A DNA stretch of 64,000 nt from Henricia sp. BOLD:AAB3569 (GCA_037783545.1 JBBELK010000008.1:759001-823000), one strand, 5' to 3'; counted from the first letter of the stretch, positions 21,612 to 33,827 are shown. Notes: generated from the sequence alone by a model not told the origin. Numbers and translations are program-made.

Positions 21612-21848
21612 AATTTTAGCGATGTGCGCTGCAGTATGCAAGCAACGTGAGAATGCCCAACACCCGTGAACACCCCTTATTTATCAACCCCCTAGAGCAC
21701 CGAACCGTTGCTCTTACATAACAAGGATAAAGCAGATTTATTATAATTCACCGGGGCTCAAACGAATAAATATATGTTTATCCTTTTAACACAATCAACG
21801 ATCACACCAATATAATTATTGGGAAGATCACGGCTTGCAGCTGTGGCC
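21216..21848. repeat. 69-bp direct repeat pair enclosing about 490 bp
   Basis: TATCCTTTTAACACAATCAA...GCTTGCAGCTGTG occurs at 21216-21284 and again at 21779-21848 with two or three differences. The enclosed segment contains a 160-bp block shared with 27984-28145. Split direct repeats are a feature of Ngaro-type elements, so this could be a terminal region of a tyrosine-recombinase element; that is only inference. Confidence 0.6.
21612..21771 (+). repeat. Dispersed 160-bp repeat, copy 1
   Basis: It is nearly identical to 27984-28145, including GCGATGTGCGCTGCAGTATG and CAAGGATAAAGCAGATTTAT. It is non-coding. Confidence 0.8.
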
Positions 21849-22839
21849 AGCTGCATATGAGTTAAAAGACAGGGTTAGAAAATTTAAATATCTACAATTT
21901 GTGAAAGTGAAAGTTTAAAAGAAAATTGCCTTTCAGCCTTTCTCCAGGCTGTTTCTGATTTCCAGCGTCCGTGACGCTTTGAGACCTTGTCTCAACAAGC
22001 CTCCGAGGCTCCTCCTGCTCTTAAACTACAAGAGCCACCTTAAACACACAGACAACAGGTAAGCAACCTGTTTACTTTTGAAATAAGTTTGTTAAAACTT
22101 TCCAAATCTTAATTGTATATTGGGCGGGTTTTTAAAAACCAAAAATGGGTTTTGGTTATTGCGATGTGCCAAGTTGATAGAGATAAAGATTCAGACTTGA
22201 CTGCTGTCGCCGAGTTCGCCTTCTGTCTTGTAAATGAAATGGGAACCATGCTGGCCGGTGTCAAATCACCAAAGTTTTGACTGCTTATCGTTTCTAGAGT
22301 TAGTCAAAGATAACGATATTTCGGTATTTCCTTGCAGCTGGGTAGGACAACGTTCAGGCGAAAAACGACAGTTGTCCCTGCTTGCAGGTGTGTGTCGAAG
22401 ATTAGGCAAAGTTCTCTTTTCCAGGTTCAAGTGCGTTGATGCAAACCTTTAGTACGGGTCTACTTGCAGGGCGTATTGTGCGAATTGGTTCCTTGCTTCT
22501 GCGGAACTATGGTGCCCCACTGTAGACGCGGTTTTCGACTTGGAGCTATCCCCCGATAGTAGCTGCCTTCAGTTTGGTATTGACCGTTGCAGATGAACTT
22601 GAAAGGAGAGAGAAATAAAACGACTTTACCAACTGTAATGTTATATTAAATACTGTTCTGTCCATGTGCTGAATGGTTACAGACTCATATATACAGTGGA
22701 TAACACACTACTGGTGCCTTCGGTTTTAAATGACCCGTTTGCATTTGAAACGCACTTAGGCTACTAGTTACTACACTAGGCCATGTGGTGTCTCTAGTCA
22801 AATCCGAAAATATCATGTTGTGCATCCACAATATCGAGG
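21849..22839. other. No supported gene
   Basis: Only short ORFs and small palindromes (such as CGTCCGTGACG near 21966) are present. No clear exon. Confidence 0.4.
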
Positions 22840-23229
22840 ACCGACTGTCAGGGTCATCATGTTTCCATAACCCGTTTACGTACCGAACGCATTTAGGCTA
22901 CACCATGTTTCTTGACTTTACTCAACTCCGCCACCTTTATACATCCACCGAGGATGACCGACTCTGGGTCTTCGGGTATCCATTAGCGTTCCAAATAAAA
23001 AATGTAACACCTTTGTACATCTACCGAGGATGACTGACTCAGAGTCCTCGGGTATCCATAACCAGTTAGCGTTTCGAACGCATTTCAACTCCTAGATTAC
23101 ACCACGATTCGTGACTTTACTCAAATGTGACACCTGTACACGATGATGCATAACCCGTTAGCGTTTCGAACGCATTTTAACTCTTAGATTACACCACGAA
23201 TCGTGACTTTGCTCCAAAAACAAAATGTA
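22840..23229. repeat. Satellite-like tandem repeat, roughly 120-bp monomer, left part
   Basis: Three to four diverged monomers carry ACATCCACCGAGGATGACCG, GGGTATCCATAACC, GTTTCGAACGCATTTCAAC and ATTACACCACGAATCGTGAC in order. The array stops at the HINE-like pair and resumes at 25893. Confidence 0.85.
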
Positions 23230-23230
23230 A

Positions 23231-24230
23231 CTAGACCTGTGTTCGTTCTTGACAACGAACACATGGCTGTTCCCCTCCTCTTTATAAACATATATGGTGT
23301 TCGGGATGACCTTTGTTAGTGATGGCATATGAAGAAATCACGATCGTATGTCAAACAGTTAAGTTTTTATCGATTTTTAAATATCGAATATTATTACATG
23401 CCCCTTTAATCTGACATATAGGGAAGGTCAAAGGTGTTGCTATATGTTTGGATACCCCACCCTAGTCGAAGTGTAACACAGTTGACCCCATCGTGATATA
23501 TTGTACCCCTTTCAAATGGCAAGGCAAAATCTGTTTGACCAATAGGAAACGAGGTCAAAGGTCAAGCCATGTGCGCATCTTAAAGACATTTGTTAGTGAT
23601 CGTATATGCAGAATGAATCAATTTCGTAGGTCAAACGGTAGATTTTTTTATTGATTTTTGAATATTTAATTACGTAATCATCTTGTCGCTAGAGGGCGCT
23701 ATTTTGTACGATGACGTCATCACTTATATTTTTTGAAAGCTTAAGGGCCTCTGGTAATAACACCATCTCAATACCTCCTACCACTTTCAAACTAAGGGCC
23801 ACTTCCGGAAGTGAGCAAGGTCAAAGGTCACCAACATAATTTTTAGATACCCCACACTAGTCGAAGTGTAACACAAGTGACTTTGTCCAAATATCTTGCA
23901 CCACTTTCAAATGGCAAGGCAAAATCTGTTTGACCAATAGGAAACGAGGTCAAAGGTCAAGGCGTGTGCGCATCTTAAAGACTGTTGTTAGTCATCGTAT
24001 ATGGCGAAGGAATCAAGATCGTAGGTCAAACGGTTGAATTTTTATTGATTTTTGAATATTTAATTTATTAAACTTCATACCCCTTTAATCTGACACGTGA
24101 TGACGTCATGATTACGTCATTAGTACTATGCACTAATTCACATAGTGACCAATGTCCATGTGAAGTTTGAAGTCAATCATCAATGTGCAAGTGTCCGAAA
24201 TAAGAAAAAAAAGAAAAAAAAGAAAAAAAA
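23231..24230 (-). mobile_element. Helentron/HINE-like non-autonomous element, copy 1
   Basis: Read on the - strand, its 3' end is GGGAACAGCCATG, a 10-bp-stem hairpin (TGTGTTCGTT...AACGAACACA), then GGTCTAG followed by T. A terminal hairpin just before CTAG with insertion next to T is the Helitron/Helentron signature. The interior holds repeated roughly 120-170-bp modules with AGGTCAAAGGTCA and TGACGTCA motifs. The 5' side ends in an A/G-rich simple tract. There is no Rep/helicase ORF. Confidence 0.55.
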
Positions 24231-25892
24231 CTAGACCTGTGTTCGTTCTTGACAACGAACACATGGCTGTTCCCCTCCTTTTTATAAACATTGTGTTCAG
24301 GATGACCTTTGTAAGTGATCGTATATGAAGAAATCACGATCGTAGGTCAAACGGTTGAGTTTTTATCGATTTTTAAATATTGAATATTATTACATGCCCC
24401 TTTAATCTGACATGTACAGGTCAAAGGTGTTGCTATATGTTTGGATACCCCACCCTAGTCGAAGTGTAACACAGTTGACCACATGCGGATATCTTGTACC
24501 ACTTTCAAATGACAAGGCAAAATCTGTTAGACCAATAGGAAACGAGGTCAAAGGTCACGACCATATTTTTTGGATACACCACCCTAGGTCCAAGTGTAAT
24601 ACAGTTGACCACATCCAGATATCTTGTACCACTTTCAAATGGCAAGGCAATATCTGTTTGACTAATAGGAAACGAGGTCCAAGGTCAAGGGGTGTGCGCA
24701 TCTCAAAGACCCTTGTCAGTCATCGTATATGGCGAAGGAATCAAAATCGTAGGTCAAACGATTGATTTTTTAATGATTTTTGAATATTTAATTGATTAAA
24801 CTTCATGCCCCTTTAATCTGACACGTGATGACGTCATCATGACGTCATTAGTACTGTGCACAACTTAACATAGTGACCAATGTCCATGTGAAGTTTGAAG
24901 TCAACCATCAATGTGCAATGTTCCCGTTTCCTTGGAGTGCACAGTCAATAAGACGCCTGTGTATACGCGAAATAATCATTCTCCAGTTTCCTCGCAGTGC
25001 ACAGTCAATAGGCCATTGCCTGTGTACAAACAAAATACGTATTATCCCGTTCCCTCGAAGTACACAGTCAATGGGCCATTGCCTGTGTACAACCAAAATA
25101 CGTATTTTCATGTTTCCTCGCAGTGCACAGTCAATAGGCCATTGCCTGTGTACAACAAAAATACGTATTATCCCGTTCCCTCGAAGTACACAGTCAATGG
25201 GCTATTGCCTGTGTACAACCAAATACGTATTATCTCGTTTCCTCGAAGTACACAGTCAATGGGCATTGCCTGTGTACAACCAAAATACGTATTTTCATGT
25301 TTCCTCGAAGTGCACAGTCAATAGGCCATTGCCCGTGTACAAGTGAAATACTCAATTTCGCGTTTCCCTATTAGTAGTGCACAGTCTATATAGCCCAATT
25401 CCGGTTTCAACCGGACGTGAGCAAGGTCAAAGGTCACCGCCATATTTGTTGGATACCCCACCCTAGTCGAAGTGTAACACAGTTGACCCCATCTTGATAT
25501 CTTGTACCACTTTCAAATGACAAGGCAAAATCTGTTTGACCAATAGGAAACGAGGTCCAAGGTCAAGGGATGTGCGCATCTCAAAGACCCTTGTTAGGCA
25601 TCGTATATGGCGAAGGAATCAAGATCGTAGGTCAAACGGTTGATTTTTAAATGATTTTTGAATATTTAATTTATTAAACTTCATGCACCTTTAATCTGAC
25701 ACGTGATGACGTCATCATGACGTCATTAGTACTGTGCACAACTTCACATAGTGACCAATGTCCATGTGAAGTCAATCATCAATGTGCAAGTGTCCGAAAT
25801 AGCGTCTGAAAAAAGTGGAAGAAGTAAAAGAATAAAAAAATAAAAAAACCGTAACGAAAACAAAGGCTGTTCCGACCCGAATCGGAACAGCC
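24231..25892 (-). mobile_element. Helentron/HINE-like element, copy 2 (with 5' inverted motif)
   Basis: It has the same CTAG/hairpin 3' end, joined directly to copy 1. The 5' end (- strand) reads GGCTGTTCCGATTCGGGTCG, forming a hairpin with GGAACAGCC. GGAACAGCC also recurs just inside the 3' hairpin, giving the asymmetric terminal inverted repeats described for Helentrons. A roughly 60-bp tandem array (24917-25345) interrupts or extends its middle. Confidence 0.6.
24917..25345 (+). repeat. Tandem repeat, about 60-bp unit, roughly seven copies
   Basis: Units read TTTCCTCGCAGTGCACAGTC, AATAGGCCATTGCC, TGTGTACAACCAAAATACGT in order and differ by a few bases. The array is open in some frames because of its unit length, but it shows no protein-like features. 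Confidence 0.85.
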
Positions 25893-26590
25893 AACAATGT
25901 ACATCCACCGAAGATGACCGACTCACAGGGTCGTCGGGTATCCATAACCCGTTAGCGTTTCGAACGCATTTCAACTCTTAGATTACACCACGAATCATGA
26001 CTTTGCTCCAAAAACAAAATGTAACACCTTTGTACATCCGCCTTTGTACATTACACCACGAATCGGACTTTGCTAAAAAAACAACAACAAATGTAACACC
26101 TTTGTCCATCCACTGAGGATGACTGACTCTCGGGGTCCTCGGGTATCCATAACCCGTTAGCGTTACGAACGCATTTCAACTCTTAGATTACACCACGAAT
26201 CGTGACTTTACTCAAATGTGACACGTTTGTACATCCACCGAGGATGACGCGGACTCTCGGGTCTTCGGGTATCCTTAACCCGTTAGCGTTTCGAACGCAT
26301 TTCAACTCAAAGATTACACCACGAATCGTGACTTTACTCAAATGTGACACGTTTGTACGTCCACCGAGGACGACGGACTCTCTGGTCTTCGGGTATCCTG
26401 AACCCGTTAGCGTTTCGAACGCATTTCAACTCCTAGATTATACCACGAATCATGACTTTACTCAAATGCGACACCTTTGTACATCCACCGAGGATGACCG
26501 ACTCTTAAGGCCCTCGGGTATCCATAACCCATTAACGTTTCGAGCGCATTTCAACTCTTAGCTTACACCACGTTTCGTGACTTTTACAAC
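25893..26590. repeat. Satellite-like tandem repeat, roughly 120-bp monomer, right part
   Basis: About five to six monomers of the same family as 22840-23229. The break point of the monomer matches the left array (AAAATGTAA...ACATCCACCG), showing that the HINE-like pair inserted into one continuous array. Confidence 0.85.
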
Positions 26591-27983
26591 TTCGACACTT
26601 CTAAGTCGTACTGGACTGTCGAGATCATATAAACGTAAGTGCAGTATTGACATGTGGCACTCCGAGTGCCTAGCTCAGGTTTATTTTAAACCGTTTTGTT
26701 CTGAATTACGAGTTTCACAGTCTATCATATAGTACCCCGTCTTCCATATAGTACCCCGTCTTCAACATCGACGGTGGCTAACTATAAATTTGAGAAAAAC
26801 AATGGTCATTAAAATGATAATGCCATCTTATATAGGGCACATTATGTGTCATATGCGGGATACTCATAGTGCCGCCCTAGACATTGGCACAACTGCCCGT
26901 ATATAGTGGGTAGAACGTAGCACCCGCAGCGTGACACACAAAAGCTGAACGGCGCCCGCTGCGGGTACTCGCTTGTTCGTGGGTGGAGAGGGGCAACTTA
27001 TTTAGTGCCTTGGCCATACACCTAGTCAATGCACACATAACATTCGAATGCACAACCGTAGAATTTCAACACGGTATATTGCATAATATGCACAAATGTG
27101 GCTTTCTGGGTGCTGGATGTACAAAAAAACCAGCCCTACAATGTAGTTCCATAGAACAGTAAAAGGCCATTGTCATTATCCTTTATATGCACGAATAACA
27201 GTACGGAGCCGGCGGAGAAATGCCAGCCGGCATGTTGGCCTATAGTCATGATAGTGGTCTTTATCTGAAGTCGACCCATAGGCCCAGTATATGCTACCCA
27301 TTTGTCTGGGAACAAGAAAGCGTTAATACAGCGACCCGTTAGGGTATTTGTCTCGTAAACTAAAACCGATTAGACCGATTCTTGCATGGGAATCAATAAA
27401 CATGGTAAAGGGTTAACACGATTTCCCAAACGATAAGTCATATATCGTGAACTGGATTCGATTAGCATTGTGGAATACTTTACTAATAATACGCAGCTTG
27501 TTCTTCTCGCTACACAGAAATCATTGACCACTGATGAAAAAAAATTAAAAAAATCAAAAACATCATGTATGTAGCTAAAAACTTTCAAATCATGTTGAGT
27601 CATGGAGGAAGAAACATATTTCTTCCTCCATGGTTGGATAATGTCTTCAATTTTCCCCGCGTGCTTGAACAGAGAACTATCTATATAATAGTAAAAGGCC
27701 TTTAAATTGCGTCGATCCCGCTATGTTCCGGTGCATGACTAGCAGCACGAGGATAGGCCTACGGGAAATGTCCAGCATATTTATCGCCTTACTTGCTTTC
27801 ACAAATATACGGGGAAGATTTCGAAAATGTAAGGACGATAAATCATACAAATTATTTACACAATCTGATTAAATGACTGCAACTTAGCTTTGTTTGGCGT
27901 TTCCTGAAGCCAGTCTGTTGCATGGTTGTTGTAGCGTTGCAAAAAGGTGTTCGTATACGCTACTTATTCCAGGACCAGGTCAC
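26591..27983. other. No supported gene; one perfect hairpin
   Basis: No coherent ORF was found. Short features are a 17-bp tandem duplication (ATAGTACCCCGTCTTCC) near 26731-26764 and a hairpin at 27602-27636 (CATGGAGGAAGAAA and its complement). Confidence 0.5.
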
Positions 27984-28145
27984 CAATTTTAGCGATGTGC
28001 GCTGCAGTATGCAAGCAACGTGAGAATGCCCAACACCCGTGAACACCCCTTATTTATCAACCCCCTAGAGCACTGAATCGTTGCTCTTACATAACAAGGA
28101 TAAAGCAGATTTATTCTAATTCACCGGGGCTCAAACGAAAAAATC
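27984..28145 (+). repeat. Dispersed 160-bp repeat, copy 2
   Basis: It matches 21612-21771 with only a few substitutions. The boundaries are sharp on both sides. Origin unknown; possibly part of a retroelement terminal region. Confidence 0.8.
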
Positions 28146-28363
28146 TATATTTACTTTGGGATGGACCATTTCAAAGTGGATTTTAGTGGATTACTGTAGT
28201 GTTGGTGCAAGACAATTCTCCGTGCAAGACAGTTGTGGAATTTCTTTTCGGCATTGTACGACATGCATGCTCATTGAGCCATTAGGTAACGCATAGCGTT
28301 ACGCATTCCTTTCAGGGTATATAAGGAGTGCATTTTACAATGCTTGTTCCTTCTCGGTTAGAG

Positions 28364-28654
28364 TTGTTGTTGTTGTTGTATATTTTATGGCATCTTCGGC
28401 AACTAAGGCCCTTTATGCCATCAACTATACGGTTTTTTAGCTTTAACTATACTATATTATCAACTTGAGATGACGAAGAAGGAGTTGCGGTTTTAGAAGT
28501 GGGAGGAAAACCCCCAGAGAAATGCCCCAGGGGAAAACCCACGCGGTCAAGTAGGGACTGCAAACCCAATCCACATACACGCCCCGGATTCGAACCCGGG
28601 ACCCCAGAGGTGAAAGGCGAGGAAAGAACCCGTACGCCAACCCGACCGCCCATC
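28364..28654 (-). mobile_element. tRNA-derived SINE, full-length copy
   Basis: Read on the - strand: a tRNA-like head (GTTGGCGTACGGGTTCTTTC as box A region, GGGTTCGAATCC as box B), a body with CCCCTGGGG and CTTCTTCGTCATCTCAAG, and a tail GGCATAAAGGGCC...GCCATAAAATATAC ending in (ACA)n. It is flanked by a perfect 11-bp duplication CTCGGTTAGAG (28353-28363 and 28655-28665). Mobilised in trans by a LINE (family knowledge). Confidence 0.9.
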
Positions 28655-29059
28655 CTCGGTTAGAGCATTCATTACCTCGCCTTTAAACCCACCCTTTGAC
28701 CCACCTCTTCACTTACGTTATCATGGAACAGGGGAGTGCGCCCCCGCTCGGCATCCTTGGACGCAACCACGTTTCCCCTACAAGTTAGGGGTTTATTGGA
28801 CCGTGGTGCCGGGCGCCATGTGACCACCTAATAAAGTACTAATACATTTGCATAGCATTTATTAGAGAGCCAATTTGGCAGATAGTTGTTTGGTATTTTA
28901 TAGAGAATGTGCAGCAAGGCAATGTTATGCCACATGACATTTTGTCTCATTTAGGCGCATTTTGTGCCCATTTGGTACATTTTGGTACATTTCTGTAGCG
29001 GCTTTATGCCCATTTTTAATACGAACAGTTTCCTGTTGGCTGTTTTATTTTTCCCCTTT

Positions 29060-29930
29060 TACCAGGAATATGGGACTTCCGTGTGTCGGTTTTGGACGAC
29101 CTGTGTTTACTACAGCTAGCGGAGACGCAACTGCCGGAAGTTCTGGTTCTCCTAACATCACCTAAAGCTTCATCCACCGTCGCCAAGTATTCATTTGCTT
29201 GAGGCAGGTGGAAGAATTGGGCCCATCTCGGCCAGTCATCGAGAGCGAAGACAACTGCGAACGAGTTTGCAGCAGCCGCAAAATGGTTGCATTCACTAGC
29301 CGGTTTGTTTTCGCCTTCGATGACTAATTGCTCAATCAAGACAATGTAGGGATACAACCGGCGTACGCTTCCCCAACACAATTACAGTGGAAATTTTTGA
29401 AAAATGATTGCCCTCTCACGGTCATCCTTCTGCTGATTTAGCAAACCTTGGAATTCTATTCATTTATTTTTTGAGCAATGCTGGATTTCTAAGATTGAAT
29501 GATATCGCCATTATTAGGGCAAGGATTGTACGTTGTTGCGGATCGTATGACAATTTATTTATCGAAATATAAAACTGATTAATTTCGTCAACGAAGTTGC
29601 ATTACAGTTGCTAGAACGCACAAACGTACATGTCCATTGCCGAAAGTTATTTAAAAGCTCTCGGAGATTCGACACATTGCGATTTGCTCGTCATTTCGTA
29701 TGTTAACTACTTCTAAAAAAGGGCTAGTTGCCACTTCTCACACCTCGAGTTATACTCGAAGCCATAAAACCTATTGTCACGGACATTGGCAAGTATGGCC
29801 TTCACAGTCTGAGAGCAGGCGGAGCATCTGCATCTAGCAATGCTCCACGGTATCATTGTGGCTAATTGCACGCCATGGCAGATTAAACACCGACAAGGCA
29901 AGAAGTGCCTATGTCAAACCAAATGTTTGG
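29060..29930 (+). mobile_element. Tyrosine-recombinase element fossil
   Basis: Scattered + strand segments match the recombinase of DIRS/Ngaro-like (or Crypton-like) elements: SSTVAKYSFA and WKNWAH (core-binding region), HSLAGL, NAGFLRLNDIAI (first catalytic Arg region), and YGLHSLRAGGASASSNA (H-x-x-R box). Many breaks, of the order of ten, so it is old. Partner genes were not recognised. Confidence 0.6.
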
Positions 29931-30130
29931 TAATTTGGAATTTGACCGAGTTATTATTGAAATATTTAAACGTGAAATTGGAAGCCATTGTTTGAGTTAA
30001 TGCATTAATTGTTAAAGTTACATGTTATTCGGAAATAAAGCGAGTTGGTGCTCACAACCGAATCCAACTTGTTCAACAAAGTTGTTGGTTTTCTATTTTG
30101 CATTATTTGAAGTTTTGTATTTTGTTCCTT

Positions 30131-30661
30131 AAATAAGGAAAATAAAGAAAATAAATGTATTTTCTTACGAAGTAAGAAAGTTCACTACCTGCTGCTCCAT
30201 ATTTAACACTGACATTCACCAAGAGAGGGCGCACACAAAGAATTGTCTCGCACCAAGACTACAGACACAAAATGTGAAAGGAATGGTAAACTTTGCACCA
30301 AAAATCCATGAAAAATCAACGTTGAAATCATCCATCTGGAAATAAGTGAACATTGTAATGTTCCCAGTAAATCCAAGATTTCATTGGTAGTAGGCCTATA
30401 TGTTGACTGGGCTGAAGTTTTAAACAAATTGACATAAGGAGTTTGAGATGTTTGAGGAGTCAATTGTTATATAGTCAGTCATTATACGGTCGATCCTCAA
30501 GTCTGACAGTCACGGCAACTTATATGCCTGTCTATTTTGTTAGAGAATCTCGAGGCAGTCTGACTAGAGGTAAGTATATAACGTTGCATTACTGTTTAGT
30601 GCTGTAAAATAGCCGTATTATACATCGCACTCTACAGCCACTGCAAACAAAATATCTAGGA
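30131..30661. repeat. 531-bp tandem duplication, copy 1
   Basis: It runs from AAATAAGGAAAATAAAG to CAAACAAAATATCTAGG and is almost identical to the next 448 bp plus 34864-34946. Its short - strand ORF (86 codons) shows no known domain. It provides the uninterrupted version of the insertion site of the 31110-34863 element. Confidence 0.9.
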
Positions 30662-31109
30662 AAATAAGGAAAATAGAGAAAATAAATGTATTTTCTTACG
30701 AAGTAAGAAAGTTCACTACCTGCTGCTCCATATTTAACACTGACATTCACCAAGAGAGGGCGCACAAAGAATTGTCTCGCACCAAGACTACAGACACAAA
30801 ATGTGAAAGGAATGGTAAACTTTGCACCAAAAATCCATGAAAAATCAACGTTGAAATCATCCATCTGGAAATAAGTGAACATTGTAATGTTCCCAGTAAA
30901 TCCAAGATCTCATTGGTAGTAGGCCTATATGTTGACTGGGCTGAAGTTTTAAACAAATTGACATAAGGAGTTTGAGATGTTTGAGGAGTCAATTGTTATA
31001 TAGTCAGTCATTATACGGTCGATCCTCAAGTCTGACAGTCACGGCAACTTATATGCCTGTCTATTTTGTTAGAGAATCTCGAGGCAGTCTGACTAGAGGT
31101 AAGTATATA
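30662..31109. repeat. 531-bp tandem duplication, copy 2 (left part, interrupted)
   Basis: It is nearly identical to 30131-30578, with a 2-bp deletion in a CACA run and a few substitutions. It stops at AAGTATATA, where the long-TIR element begins, and resumes at 34864 (ATAACGTTGCATTACTG). Confidence 0.9.
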
Positions 31110-31966
31110 TAGTCCAGTCAAAGTAGGGTTTCACCCACCACTAATTGCAACAGAATTTCTGTAAGTGCTATGCATTTTATTAAAGTCTCCTAAACATCAT
31201 ACTAAAAGTATACCTAAATATATTTGGTGGAAAGGTGTCAAATTTGCATAATATGCAAATTACCTGCCGCCATTAGGAAAATTATACTTTTCAATGTAAC
31301 TTTATATCTAGGTGCCCAATAAAAGCACATAAAGTGTCTAAACCTTTGTTTGCATGGTCACTGTACACGATAAACATGTTTCTGAATTAATAGTGTGAAC
31401 ACAAATATGCAAATTAGCGGCCACCATTAGGAAAACCGTTTTACAATACAACTTTGTACGTAGGTATCTGTTCAAAGCGATGTACATGTGTGAATTACGT
31501 TTTTATGGCCATGGCCAGAGAACATGATAAACAACTTTTTCAATTAAGTGTAACATCTTTTTCAATTATGCGAATTAGCTGACAAATATGCAAATTATGA
31601 AAATTAGCTGTCGTCACTGTAAAAAAAAAATGAAAAGAAAAATTGAGTTATTAAACCCAATGTTCATGGAGTGACTCGTATACGTCGGATTCCAAATTTA
31701 TGAAATTCATTTTGTGGTTTTAGGGTCAAATTATATTTTTAAAAATATAAATACAGTATAACATTTACCTGAATAACAAATATTTAAATATGAATATAAA
31801 AGACATACAAATTGCTAATAGAAAAATAAGAAATTAAACAAGGTCATTTTATAAGTCTAGTAAATAGAAATTTACTCCAGTCAACCCCTTGAAGTCAGCC
31901 GACAGCTCTAGCCTCGGCCTTGCACTGAAGCTTGCCTAAATACCATGTGTTGGTTGTTGGACTAAT

Positions 31967-33135
31967 TTTCGGCAACAGAAAACATGTCCGCAAAGTGTTA
32001 AACGGGCACACTTGCCACAGAAGGAGAGGGCACACTTGCCACAAAATACTTGGCGCGCACTAATTTTCGGCAACAGAAAACATGTCCGCAAAGTGTTCAA
32101 CGGGCACGCATGCCTGCAGTGTCGTTGGCACACTTGCCACAGAAGGAGAGGGCACACTTGCCACAAAATACTTGGCGCGCACTAATTTTCGGCAACAGAA
32201 AACATGTCCGCAAAGTGTTCAACGGGCACGCATGCCTGCAGTGTCGTTGGCACACTTGCCACAGAAGGAGAGGGCACACTTGCCACAAAATACTTGGCGC
32301 GCACTTGCCAAAAGTACTTGGCACACTTGCCACAAAGTAACTAGCACTCTTGCTGCAAAGTCCTTTGCACATTTGGCACAAAGTAATTGGGACACTTGCC
32401 ACACTGAAGGCACGCTTGCCCCAAGAGTAAATGGTACTCTTTACACAAAGAAGGCATGCACGCTTGCTTCAAAAGTACTTGGCACGCTTGCCACACTGAA
32501 GGCACGCTTGCCCCAAGAGTAAATGGTACTCTTTCCACAAACAAAGCCCTTGGCTTATTTACCACAGAAGCATCTTGTCAACAATTGTTCGGTATTCCTG
32601 CCACAAAGGTCCTTGCATATTTGTCACAAAAGAGGGCACGCTTGCCCCAAAAGGTACTTGAACGCTTGCCACAAACAAAGCCCTTGGCATCCTTGCCACA
32701 GAAAAAAATAACTTTACACCCAGCACGATATGTGACAAAGGGACAAAGTACCTGGCACACTTGCTGCAAAGTCCTTTGCACATTTGGCACAAAGTAATTG
32801 GGACACTTGCCACAAAGTCCTTGACATATTCGCCACAAAAGAAGGCATGCACGCTTGCTTCAAAAGTACTTGGCACGCTTGCCACACTGAGGGCACGCTT
32901 GCCCCAAGAGTAAATGGTACTCTTTCCACAAACAAAGCCCTTGGCTTATTTACCACAGAAGCATCTTGTCAAAAAATGTTCGGTATTCCTGCCACAAAAG
33001 TCCTTGCATATTTGTCACAAAAGAGGGCACGCTTGCCCCAAAAGGTACTTGGACGCTTGCCACAAACAAAGCCCTTGGCATCCTTGCCACAGAAAAAAAT
33101 AACTTTACACCCAGCAAGATATGTGACAAAGGGAC
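31967..33135. repeat. Minisatellite core of the long-TIR element (24-bp theme, higher-order units)
   Basis: The theme is about 24 bp, GGCACACTTGCCACAAAGTA. The left part has a higher-order 121-bp unit (CTAATTTTCGGCAACAGAAA...) nearly three times (31967-32310). The right part has a roughly 390-bp block twice (about 32450-32745 and 32842-33135). Several frames stay open because the basic unit is a multiple of three and lacks stops, giving Cys/Lys/Thr-rich ORFs that I do not regard as genes. Confidence 0.85.
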
Positions 33136-33681
33136 CACTCCCCCCTTCCGCCCCTATACCTCAACACACTCTTCCATTTGGTTAGCGTACCAACACCCAC
33201 CACCACCCCGCGCCACCCCCTTTAAAACCTGAAATTTATTTAAACTCCCTTGGATGTTTGAGACCTAATGGGGAAAATGGAAGGGGGAGTTGTCCTCTGT
33301 CACATATCGTACTGTAGCTTGCCTCAAGTGCTTGGCACGCTTGGTACAAGCGTGCATATTTTTTACAAAAGGGACATGCTGGCCTCAAGAAAACGCCCCA
33401 GAAGTTGTGTTTCAGCACGCCTGCCTACAGTGCTGGGGATGTTTTCCACCCTATTCAGGTCCACCGCTGTATATGCAGCACAATATGTGGCATTTGGTGC
33501 CCTCACTCCCTCTTCCATTGTTCCCCCATTGTGTCTCAAACATCCAAGGAATTTCAACAGAATTCATTTCAGCTTTTAGGGGGGTGGGGGTGGGTTTGGG
33601 GATGGTGCGTTAACAAAAGGGAAGAGTGTTTAGGTATAGGGGCGATGGGGGAGGTTCCTTTGCCACATATCGTGCTGGGTG

Positions 33682-33827
33682 TAGACCGTATCGAATAGCT
33701 ACCATCTTGTGGGGCACCTTTTGTTATTTAAACTTTTCAACAATTTAAGCATAGTTCGTGCAACCACGCATGTCCTCAATGAACAAAGAAACTGCCCTAC
33801 AAGATGGCGGCTATTCGATACAGTCTA
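33682..33827. mobile_element. Small MITE nested in the long-TIR element
   Basis: The ends TAGACCGTATCGAATAGC and the complement GCTATTCGATACAGTCTA frame about 146 bp. CCATCTTGTGGGG against CCCTACAAGATGG extends the inverted repeat to about 30 bp. TA at both outer edges fits a TA-type duplication. No ORF. Confidence 0.6.

Noticed and set aside
24873-25346. 137-157-codon ORFs with repeated VHSQWALPVYNQNTY-type sequence
   Set aside because: They are translations of the 60-bp tandem repeat in several frames at once, with no domain or splice signals.
29016-29381. 121-codon - strand ORF
   Set aside because: The opposite strand carries recognisable tyrosine-recombinase segments, so this is an antisense shadow.
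31967-33135. CRISPR-like array of short repeats
   Set aside because: Units are contiguous and grade into one another with no unique spacers, they sit within a eukaryotic transposon, and there are no cas genes.
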